This document shows, piece after piece, positions 8,859 through 15,107 of a stretch of 35,307 nucleotides of DNA. The stretch covers positions 1 to 35,307 of the forward strand of contig CAMTIM010000057.1 of the NCBI GenBank assembly GCA_947072565.1, written 5' to 3'. A model generated the notes under the pieces. The model saw nothing but the letters and a program-made list of their open reading frames with translations. It was not told the DNA's origin and did no database searches. This DNA is from an uncultured Peptostreptococcaceae bacterium (GTDB lineage Bacteria; Bacillota; Clostridia; Peptostreptococcales; Peptostreptococcaceae). Both the position numbers and the translations under genes were made by a program. How positions within the stretch are numbered: the first letter of the stretch is position 1; each line of letters opens with the position of its first letter.

Positions 8859-9147
8859 ATTAGACAATAAAAAAAATAAATCTAACAACAAAAAAAATAT
8901 AATACTAATGTTACTAGCTGTAGGACTTATAATAATTCCCCTTTTACTTAATCCAAAAGCAGAGTATGGTGGAGCAGATGGACATGCAGAGGATCTTATA
9001 ACACAAATAAACCCAGATTATGAACCATGGTTTAAAAGTTTATATGAACCGCCAAGTGGAGAAATAGAAAGCTTACTATTTTCAACTCAAGCTGCTTTAG
9101 GAGCTGGAATTATAGGATATTACTTAGGTAGCAGAAAGAAAAAATAA
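8839..9147 (+). CDS. cbiN: Cobalt transporter accessory subunit, CbiN
   Basis: A 102-residue protein with two membrane helices (about residues 20-40 and 82-97) around an extracytoplasmic loop rich in conserved residues (GGADGHAED, INPDYEPWF, PPSGE). CbiN assists loading of metal into CbiM. The start lies inside cbiM, at ATG 8839 or the adjoining ATG 8842, after AAGGAAAGGAAG. Normally cbiQ and cbiO (the T component and ATPase) follow; here they are absent and a cobalamin riboswitch comes next. CbiMN pairs are reported to have basal cobalt uptake without CbiQO, or the energising subunits may be encoded elsewhere. Confidence 0.92.
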   Translation: MMSSNAKLDNKKNKSNNKKNIILMLLAVGLIIIPLLLNPKAEYGGADGHAEDLITQINPDYEPWFKSLYEPPSGEIESLLFSTQAALGAGIIGYYLGSRKKK

Positions 9148-9204
9148 ATATATATTGAAAAAGGAATAAAGATAGACTAATATATATAATATAACAACTT
9201 AAAA

Positions 9205-9360
9205 ATATTATGGGTACTCTAAGAGAGTAAAAGGGAAAAAGGTAAAAACCTTTGCAGCACCCGCTACTGTAATGTGGACGAACGTTTGTAACCACTGTAA
9301 AAATTTTACGGGAAGGAAACTAGTAGGATGAAGCTAAGCCAGGATACCTGCCTATAATAG
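9205..9360 (+). promoter_or_regulatory. Cobalamin (AdoCbl) riboswitch aptamer
   Basis: The conserved core of the cobalamin riboswitch is present in order: AAAGGGAA followed by GGTAAAAACC, GCAGCACCCGCTACTGTAA (9254-9272), CCACTG (9292-9297), GGGAAGG (9310-9316) and the B12 box AGCCAGGATACCTGCC (9337-9352). TATTATGGGT on the left and CCTATAATAG on the right can close the basal helix. The orientation is plus. It lies downstream of cbiN and there is no terminator between them, so it is either the 3' part of the cbiMN transcript or a separately transcribed element. Downstream are two terminators and no gene for 258 bases. Confidence 0.93.
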
Positions 9361-9433
9361 CCAAGAAGTTCTTCGGGGATGGGGAATGTTCTTATTATCA
9401 AATATGCTATAAGTATATCTATGATATAAAGAT

Positions 9434-9466
9434 AAGCTCAACCCATTTCGGTTGGGCTTTTAAATT
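9434..9466 (+). terminator. Terminator behind the cobalamin riboswitch (likely expression platform)
   Basis: AAGCTCAACC and GGTTGGGCTT form a 10-bp stem with one G-U pair and a CATTTC loop, followed by TTTAAATTT. Its distance of about 75 bases from the aptamer fits a transcription-termination expression platform. I do not see a clear antiterminator. Confidence 0.8.
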
Positions 9467-9511
9467 TGCCCTTAAGCAATTTAAATATAGATGTAAAAAC
9501 CTAACCTTATT

Positions 9512-9548
9512 AAATGCTTTAGTTGCCATACTAAAGCATTTTTCTTTT
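9512..9548 (+). terminator. Second terminator before the two-component system
   Basis: A perfect 12-bp stem (AAATGCTTTAGT and complement, loop TGCCAT) followed by TTCTTTT. It is stronger than the preceding terminator and should insulate the two-component genes from transcription through the riboswitch. Confidence 0.85.
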
Positions 9549-9617
9549 GCTTAAAAAATAATACATTATAATGAAAAATAACTTTACATAATTTTATAAA
9601 TAGGGGAGTGGGATAGA

Positions 9618-10301
9618 TTGTCTAAGACACTGATTTTAATATGTGATGATCAAGAATCAGTACATGAAACAATAGGAGAATATTTAAAAATAGAGGGGAT
9701 GGATTATATATCAGCCTATGAAGGATTGGATGCACTGAATAAGGCAAAAAAATTTAAACCTGATTTAATACTATTAGATTTAATGATGCCAAAAATGTTT
9801 GGGACTGATGTATGCAAAGAAATACGTAAAAGTAGTGATGTACCAATTATTATGCTTACTGCAAAATGCGAAACTATAGATAAAATAATTGGACTAGAAT
9901 TGGGCTCAGATGATTATATTTCTAAGCCATTTTCACCAAGGGAAGTTGTAACACGTATAAAAACTGTTTTAAGGAGAACTTCTAATATAAGTAAAGCAAT
10001 AAATTGTATAAAGTATAAAGACCTTGAAATAAATTTAGATAGCCATGAGGTTTATGTAAAAGGAGAACTAGTTAAAGTTACGCCAAAGGAAATTAAAATA
10101 TTTTATATGCTTGCTTCTAATCCTGGAAATATATTAAATAGAGAACATATACTCTCAGAAGTTTGGGGATACGATTACTTTGGAGATACTAGAGTTGTAG
10201 ATACTCAAATAAAAAGACTTAGAAAAAAACTTCCACCAGATGATTTAAATTGGGAAATTAAATCAATATATGGAGTAGGTTATAAGTTTGAGGTATCATA
10301 A
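9618..10301 (+). CDS. OmpR/PhoB-family response regulator
   Basis: A 227-residue regulator. The N-terminal receiver domain (about 1-120) has the acidic pair DDQ near the start, the phosphoacceptor Asp54 in LLDLMMP, a Thr in MLTAK and Lys in SKPFSPRE. The C-terminal winged helix-turn-helix domain (about 130-225) contains VVDTQIKRLRKKL and the ending IYGVGYKFE typical of the OmpR class. Translation starts at TTG 9618 behind GGGGAGTGGGA. Its stop codon overlaps the kinase start by one base (TAATG), so the two are one transcription and translation unit. The signal and targets are unknown. Confidence 0.92.
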   Translation: MSKTLILICDDQESVHETIGEYLKIEGMDYISAYEGLDALNKAKKFKPDLILLDLMMPKMFGTDVCKEIRKSSDVPIIMLTAKCETIDKIIGLELGSDDYISKPFSPREVVTRIKTVLRRTSNISKAINCIKYKDLEINLDSHEVYVKGELVKVTPKEIKIFYMLASNPGNILNREHILSEVWGYDYFGDTRVVDTQIKRLRKKLPPDDLNWEIKSIYGVGYKFEVS

Positions 10302-11713
10302 TGAAAGAGACTATATTTAAAAGATTGTTTAAAATTATAATAATAACAGCTATAGGAGCAGTAGTAGCTACAATATTTTTTTGTAGTTTTACAGTAAAGC
10401 AATATTTTTTAAGTGTAAATATGAATGAAATCAAGCAAGAAGTAAATACACTTGCTGTGAAGTTTGTAGAAAATGGATGTAGTTTAAAGAAAATATCACA
10501 GTCTGATTTAATGAGATCTTCTATTATTCAATGTTATGATCAGCATAGAAATGAAATTTCAAGTGAATATAATCATGAATCGTTTTCAGATGAAACTATT
10601 AATGAAGCCTTAGACCCATACATAAGTACAGTTTTAAAAGGTAATTCTGTAAAAGGTGTTACAAAGTTATACGGAGTAGGAGATGATGTAGTACTTGTAG
10701 GAGAACCAATAAAACAAGATGGAAAAATAATAGGTGCTATGTTTTTTATTAAAATAGCATATCAACTTACTTCTTCTTTAAAAGGATTTTATATAGTATT
10801 AGGAGTAAGTATGATTTTATCTTTAATATCTATAATAATACCGTTGTACATATTTATAAAGAGAATGATAAAACCATTAGATGATATGACTAGCGCTACA
10901 ATTGATATGTCAAAAGGTAAATTTTCCACAAGAATAGAACAATATAAAGACGATGAGATAGGTGAACTTGCTAGTGCATTTAATTATTTAGCATCAAAGC
11001 TTGAGGAAAATGATGAACAAGCTAAGTTATTAGAGCAAACTAGAAGAGACTATATTGCAAACATATCTCACGAATTAAAAACTCCAGTAGCATCTATACG
11101 AGCAATTGGAGAAACTCTAAATGATGATATATTTTTAGAAAAAATCGATAGAAAAAAATACTATAGTATGATACTTAGAGAATCAATGAGATTAGAGTTA
11201 CTTATTGAAGATATGTTAGAATTATCAAGGTTACAATCGGGAAATGTGGCACTTGAAAAATCTTTTGTAAGTATTGAAGATATAATATATGAAGTTGTAG
11301 ATGAATTTGAAGTTATGGCTGATGACTTAGATATAAATTTTAATGTTCCAAATAATTTAAAAGATATTCCAATGTTAGTTACTAATAAAAATCGGATAAT
11401 ACAGGTACTTGTAATATTATTAGATAATGCATTTAAATTTACAGAAGTTGAAGGAAATGTGAATATAGAAGTTGAAGAAGATAAAGAGTTTGTAAAAGTT
11501 AGCGTATGTGACAATGGACATGGAATTGATAAGTTAGATATACCATTTATTTTTGATCGTTTCTATAAAGTTGACAAGGCGCACTCATCAATTGGTACAG
11601 GTATTGGATTATCAATAGCTTATGAGATTATGAAGCATTTAGATGAAAATATATACGTAAAATCAGAAATAGGAAAAGGGTCAAAATTTATTTTCACAAT
11701 AAAGAAAGCCTGA
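10301..11713 (+). CDS. Sensor histidine kinase
   Basis: A membrane kinase of 470 residues partnering the preceding response regulator. It has a transmembrane helix at about 11-31, an extracytoplasmic sensing region of about 125 residues, a second helix at about 164-188, and a HAMP linker (IKPLDDMTSATIDMSKGKF). The HisKA dimerisation domain has the phosphorylated His257 in NISHELKTPVASIRAI. The ATPase domain has an N box (LDNAFKFTE), G1 (DNGHGID), F box (FDRFYKVD) and G2 (GTGIGLSIA). All catalytic motifs look intact. The ligand cannot be deduced. Confidence 0.93.
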   Translation: MKETIFKRLFKIIIITAIGAVVATIFFCSFTVKQYFLSVNMNEIKQEVNTLAVKFVENGCSLKKISQSDLMRSSIIQCYDQHRNEISSEYNHESFSDETINEALDPYISTVLKGNSVKGVTKLYGVGDDVVLVGEPIKQDGKIIGAMFFIKIAYQLTSSLKGFYIVLGVSMILSLISIIIPLYIFIKRMIKPLDDMTSATIDMSKGKFSTRIEQYKDDEIGELASAFNYLASKLEENDEQAKLLEQTRRDYIANISHELKTPVASIRAIGETLNDDIFLEKIDRKKYYSMILRESMRLELLIEDMLELSRLQSGNVALEKSFVSIEDIIYEVVDEFEVMADDLDINFNVPNNLKDIPMLVTNKNRIIQVLVILLDNAFKFTEVEGNVNIEVEEDKEFVKVSVCDNGHGIDKLDIPFIFDRFYKVDKAHSSIGTGIGLSIAYEIMKHLDENIYVKSEIGKGSKFIFTIKKA

Positions 11714-11797
11714 GTTTTAAATAACTATATATAAATTATTTAAAATAGTCATAGGAAACTTAATCATATAAATTATATTATTAGGAGATGATTTAAT

Positions 11798-12406
11798 TTG
11801 GCACATAATATTAGTGTTGTAAAAAAGAAAGATTATAAAGTAAGTGAATGGTCTGGAGGAACTACAACTGAGTTATATATATACCCTAAAGAATCAAAAT
11901 ACAGTGAACTTGATTTTAAATGGAGGTTGAGCTCTGCAAAAGTTGATATAGAAGAATCTGAATTCACTCATTTATCTGGAATAGATAGAAAAATAATGGT
12001 TATAGATGGAAAGTTGATTTTAGATCATAAGGGAAAACACACAATTGAGTTAAATGAATTTGATATAGATAGTTTTAGTGGAGATTGGACAACTAAAAGC
12101 TATGGGAAAGCAACAGATTTTAATCTAATGACAAATAAAGGGTGTAGTGGTGAATTAGAATACATATTAGTTAATAAATCTAAAAAAGTTAAGCTTACAA
12201 ATAGACAACAGGGATATAAGAATATAGCAGATGCTTTATACTGTGTAAGTGGAAATATATCAATAGAATTAGATTCGAAAATTGATATATGTGAAGGAGA
12301 TTTATTTCTAATTATTAGAGGTGAAGGAGATGAGATAAAAGAAATAAACCTTTTAAATAATTTGAATACTCAGGCGAAAGTTATTAGAAGTACAATATAC
12401 TTTTAA
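11798..12406 (+). CDS. HutD/Ves family protein
   Basis: A 202-residue protein of the HutD (DUF886) bicupin family. The typical opening (VKKKDYKVSEWSGGTTTELYIYP), WRLSSAKVDIEESEFTHLSGIDRKIMVIDGKL and a central FSGDW are visible. The family is found with histidine-utilisation genes in proteobacteria and its exact role is not settled; no hut genes are present here. It begins at TTG 11798 behind TTAGGAGATG. It lies 84 bases after the kinase in the same direction with no terminator between, so it may belong to that transcript. Confidence 0.85.
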   Translation: MAHNISVVKKKDYKVSEWSGGTTTELYIYPKESKYSELDFKWRLSSAKVDIEESEFTHLSGIDRKIMVIDGKLILDHKGKHTIELNEFDIDSFSGDWTTKSYGKATDFNLMTNKGCSGELEYILVNKSKKVKLTNRQQGYKNIADALYCVSGNISIELDSKIDICEGDLFLIIRGEGDEIKEINLLNNLNTQAKVIRSTIYF

Positions 12407-12450
12407 ATAATTAGCATTTATTAAAAGGAAGCCTTAATAAGTATAAATCT

Positions 12451-12531
12451 GTATAACTAATAGTTTGGCAGCTATACATATAGGGACTCATGTCAATTTA
12501 GAGTTTTCACCAGGATAAGGTGTAGTTATAC
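12451..12531. other. Cloverleaf-like foldable non-coding segment
   Basis: GTATAACTA (12451-12459) pairs perfectly with TAGTTATAC (12523-12531), enclosing three small hairpins: CTAT/ATAG (12472-12483, which competes with an ATAG-loop-CTAT arm at 12460-12475), ACTC/GAGT (12486-12504) and CACC/GGTG (12508-12522). In the plus strand TTGGCA (12465-12470) could also pair with TGTCAA (12491-12496). The plan recalls a tRNA, but the T-loop consensus and a 5-bp anticodon stem are missing. The transcribed strand and function are unknown. Confidence 0.35.
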
Positions 12532-12559
12532 AAAAAAAGATGGGGGCTATACCTATCTT
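12532..12559 (-). terminator. Minus-strand terminator
   Basis: Read on the minus strand, AAGATAGG and CCCATCTT form a stem that runs straight into seven T residues (plus-strand A-tract 12532-12538). It is the third and last of three terminators facing the same way between the polyferredoxin and hutD genes, and also shields hutD from antisense transcription. Confidence 0.7.
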
Positions 12560-12634
12560 AAAATATATATGATTCTTACTTTGGGGAAAGTAGAATATAG
12601 ACTAAAAATTTAACGTCTTTAGTCAAAATAGAAA

Positions 12635-12718
12635 CAAAAAAGTCAGAAGACTAAAAGTCTTCTGACTATATAAAGATATTTTCAAATATCTAAGTTTCTA
12701 TTAAATATGTATTTTACA
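12635..12718 (-). ncRNA. Predicted small RNA of about 85 nt
   Basis: A near-consensus promoter (12725-12753) points into a stretch without an ORF that ends 80 to 85 bases later in a strong intrinsic terminator. The predicted transcript has an unstructured AU-rich 5' part of about 28 nt, a hairpin AGATATTT/AAATATCT (12674-12691) and a 12-bp terminator hairpin AGTCAGAAGACT with its complement (12641-12667) followed by six U residues. No start codon with a ribosome binding site is present. Readthrough would extend it to the terminator at 12532-12559. The existence of the RNA is inferred from the promoter and terminator only. Confidence 0.5.
12641..12667 (-). terminator. Terminator of the predicted small RNA
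   Basis: A perfect 12-bp stem with an AAA/TTT loop. On the minus strand it is followed by TTTTTTG; on the plus strand it is followed by ATATAAAG, so termination is expected mainly for minus-strand transcripts. Confidence 0.8.
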
Positions 12719-12724
12719 AGATTA

Positions 12725-12753
12725 ATTATATGACAGAGTAATATAAAAGTCAA
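12725..12753 (-). promoter_or_regulatory. Strong minus-strand sigma-A promoter
   Basis: On the minus strand TTGACT (12753-12748) and TATAAT (12730-12725) are separated by exactly 17 bases, the best sigma-A match noticed in the window. It lies downstream of the polyferredoxin terminator, so it does not serve that gene. Confidence 0.6.
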
Positions 12754-12788
12754 CAAAAAAATTACTATTTATATGATTCAAGATATCC

Positions 12789-12851
12789 ACAAAAAAAACT
12801 CCTTAAGTTTATTGTATAGAAATTCTACATATTTAAACCTTTAAGGAGTTT
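12789..12851 (-). terminator. Terminator of the polyferredoxin gene
   Basis: On the minus strand AAACTCCTTAA pairs with TTAAGGAGTTT (12796-12851), with further pairing of the TTTAAA segments inside, followed by eight T residues. It begins within ten bases of the stop codon of the polyferredoxin gene. Confidence 0.8.
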
Positions 12852-12859
12852 ATGTATAA

Positions 12860-13249
12860 TTATCCTTCTTGAATAGCAAGAATATCCATAGGACAAGCCT
12901 TAACACATATTCCACAAGCGATACATTTAGATGGAGTAGGTTTACCTTCTACAGTAGCGATTATACCTTTGGGACAAGTTTCAACGCAGATAAGACATCC
13001 ATTACATTTTTTCTTGTTTATCATATATACACCTTTAGCATTTTGAGTTATAGCTTCTTGAGGACATTTCTTAGCACATAGACCACATTGATTGCATACC
13101 TTTACATTTATAGAATTATCTTTTTTTGTATCGATTTCAATACATGACGTATGTAATCCATATGATTTGTAAAATGATTCTGAACATGACATTTCGCATG
13201 CTAAACAATCTTGGCATAAAGTTCTATCTGTAACAACTAATTTTTTCAT
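12860..13249 (-). CDS. Polyferredoxin-like 4Fe-4S electron-transfer protein
   Basis: A 129-residue protein packed with Cys clusters: CQDCLACEMSCSE near the N-terminus, then CNQCGLCAKKCP, CNGCLICVETCP and CIACGICVKACP. This allows about four 4Fe-4S clusters, as in the CooF/HycB/DmsB-like electron-transfer subunits. It has no signal peptide or membrane helix and should be cytosolic. No partner oxidoreductase is adjacent, so its redox partner is unknown. On the minus strand GGGGAATAG precedes the ATG. It is the only sizeable minus-strand gene between 1 and 28 kb and is followed by its own terminator. Confidence 0.88.
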   Translation of the reverse strand: MKKLVVTDRTLCQDCLACEMSCSESFYKSYGLHTSCIEIDTKKDNSINVKVCNQCGLCAKKCPQEAITQNAKGVYMINKKKCNGCLICVETCPKGIIATVEGKPTPSKCIACGICVKACPMDILAIQEG

Positions 13250-13398
13250 ATTCTATTCCCCTTTTAAATTTAGTATTTAGTATATATCATTAATTATATA
13301 AATCTCTATTCAATTTAAGTGTAGGCTAAAAATAGACAAAAATCAACTAAAGCTTGATTTGAAATTAAGAGTCTTTAAATAGTTATAAAAACGATTGT

Positions 13399-13575
13399 AT
13401 GCGTTATTCTATAGAGAATAAAAAAACTGTAAATGAAGCTATAGAAATATGGAATAAATCATCAAAAAATTATTATGAAATGGTAGATATGGATAGAATT
13501 GATATTGTAATTAATAAACTAGAAAATGAAGGATACATTTTTATGCGAGTGATGGGAAAATATGTTATATTATAA
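13399..13575 (+). CDS. Possible small protein or gene remnant, 58 aa
   Basis: A 58-codon frame from ATG 13399 encodes a charged, mostly helical peptide (MRYSIENKKTVNEAIEIWNK at the start, GKYVIL at the end). There is no Shine-Dalgarno sequence before the ATG, and the frame stays open for another ten codons upstream without an alternative start. This may therefore be the 3' remnant of a longer gene or a chance ORF. The Lys/Glu/Asn-rich composition with a hydrophobic C-terminus looks protein-like. I recognise no family. Confidence 0.35.
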   Translation: MRYSIENKKTVNEAIEIWNKSSKNYYEMVDMDRIDIVINKLENEGYIFMRVMGKYVIL

Positions 13576-13608
13576 ATGATATATTATAATATAGGGCGGG
13601 GATAAAAA

Positions 13609-13773
13609 ATGAAAAGTAATCATGACTTAATAGATCAATTATTAAATAAGGGAAATGTATACAAACTTAAATGTGAAAAGTGTCAATCAATATCAGTACA
13701 AATAAGTGAAAAACCACAACCAGATGATATATGTTTTGAATGTGGTGGAAAATGTAGATTATTAAACAAATAA
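13609..13773 (+). CDS. Small zinc-ribbon-like protein, 54 aa
   Basis: A 54-residue ORF with a strong ribosome binding site (GGGCGGGGA at 13593-13601). Two cysteine pairs, LKCEKCQS and ICFECGGKC, are placed as in a zinc ribbon: the first pair at 22 and 25, the second at 42 and 45, plus Cys49. The short N-terminal helix MKSNHDLIDQLLNKG precedes it. No family is recognised; metal binding is inferred from the cysteine pattern. A strong terminator follows, so it forms a short transcript by itself or with the preceding small ORF. Confidence 0.7.
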   Translation: MKSNHDLIDQLLNKGNVYKLKCEKCQSISVQISEKPQPDDICFECGGKCRLLNK

Positions 13774-13806
13774 AGACTATAAAATAATTAAAAAGGTTTT
13801 ATACAA

Positions 13807-13842
13807 ATAAAGTCTAGAGGATATTAATTTTCTAGACTTTAT
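13807..13842 (+). terminator. Terminator before sbcD
   Basis: A perfect 12-bp stem (ATAAAGTCTAGA and complement) around a 12-base loop, followed by TTATG. It separates the zinc-ribbon ORF from sbcDC. Confidence 0.8.
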
Positions 13843-13904
13843 TTATGTGAAATATACCCATATAATAGAAAGAGTATAATAGTAAGCATTATGGAGGTAA
13901 AAAT

Positions 13905-15107
13905 ATGAAAATTATTCACACAAGTGATTGGCATATAGGAAAAATTGTAAATGAATTTTCAATGATTGAAGACCAAAAATATATTTTAAATAAATTAATA
14001 GAACTTATAAAAGAAGAAAAACCAAATGTACTTATAATAGCAGGGGATATATATGATAGATCAATCGCACCAGTAGAGGCGGTGGAACTTTTAAATGAAA
14101 CCTTAAGTGATTTGATAATGAATACAGATACAAAAATAGTAGCTATATCAGGAAATCATGACAGCGGAGAGAGATTAAGTTTTGGAAGTAAAATATTAGA
14201 GAAACAAGGACTATATATTTGTGGTGCAGATAATGAACTTTATAGGCATGTAGTTATAAGAGATGATAATAAAAATGTTAATTTTTATCTAGTACCATAC
14301 AAAGACCCTGCGTTAGTAAAGAAGATTCTTGATAACAAAGTAATCAAAAACCATAATGATGCAATGTCTGAAACTATGAAAATTATAAAAGAAAATTTAA
14401 ATAAAGAAGAGATAAACATCTTAGTTAGTCATGGATATGTGACTATGAAAAGATGTGATGCCATAGAATCTAATGAACAAAAATATGAAATTGCAGAACT
14501 TGAAATATCTGAATCAGAAAGACCTCTATCAATTGGAGGTACAGACCTTATTGATGGAAATCTATTTAAGGATTTTGATTATGTAGCACTAGGTCATTTG
14601 CATGGTAGACAAAGAATAGGAAAAGATGAAATGAGATATTCAGGTTCTTTACTTAAATATTCATTTTCTGAAGTTAATCAAAAAAAGGGAGTTGTATTAC
14701 TAGATATAGAGGATGATAAATCTATAAATATAGAATTTAAAAAATTAAATCCTATTAGAGATATGAGAGTTGTAAAAGGTGATATTGAGAATCTAGTTAA
14801 AGAAGGACGAGAAGTAGAAGATGGAAAAGAAGATTACATACAAGCTATATTAACTGATGATGGAGAATTAATAAATCCAATGGAAAAATTAAGATCAGTT
14901 TATCCAAATACTATGCTAATTACTAGAGAAAGAAGACGCGAGTATAGTGAAGATAAGACATCTGCAAAAGGTGAATATAAAACTAAAAGTAAGATAGACT
15001 TATTTAAGGAGTTTTATGAGGATTTAGGTAGCGGAGATTACACAAAAGAAAAAGAAAATGTATTAATGAATACAATTGATGAAGTTTTAAAGAAAGGAGA
15101 AAAATAA
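13905..15107 (+). CDS. sbcD: Exonuclease subunit SbcD (Mre11 family)
   Basis: The nuclease subunit of the SbcCD complex, 400 residues. The calcineurin-like phosphoesterase motifs that bind two Mn ions are all present: HTSDWHIGK (Asp8, His10), AGDIYDR, SGNHDSGERLSFG, SHGYV and LGHLHG. The C-terminal capping region contacts SbcC. The complex processes DNA double-strand ends and hairpins in the cytoplasm. GGAGGT precedes ATG 13905. The stop codon directly abuts the sbcC start, indicating coupled expression. Confidence 0.95.
   Translation: MKIIHTSDWHIGKIVNEFSMIEDQKYILNKLIELIKEEKPNVLIIAGDIYDRSIAPVEAVELLNETLSDLIMNTDTKIVAISGNHDSGERLSFGSKILEKQGLYICGADNELYRHVVIRDDNKNVNFYLVPYKDPALVKKILDNKVIKNHNDAMSETMKIIKENLNKEEINILVSHGYVTMKRCDAIESNEQKYEIAELEISESERPLSIGGTDLIDGNLFKDFDYVALGHLHGRQRIGKDEMRYSGSLLKYSFSEVNQKKGVVLLDIEDDKSINIEFKKLNPIRDMRVVKGDIENLVKEGREVEDGKEDYIQAILTDDGELINPMEKLRSVYPNTMLITRERRREYSEDKTSAKGEYKTKSKIDLFKEFYEDLGSGDYTKEKENVLMNTIDEVLKKGEK

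Noticed and set aside
12451-12531. Calling the cloverleaf-like segment a tRNA gene
   Set aside because: The 7-bp acceptor-like stem and a D-arm with GG fit, but the T-loop consensus is absent and no 5-bp anticodon stem with a 7-base loop can be formed.
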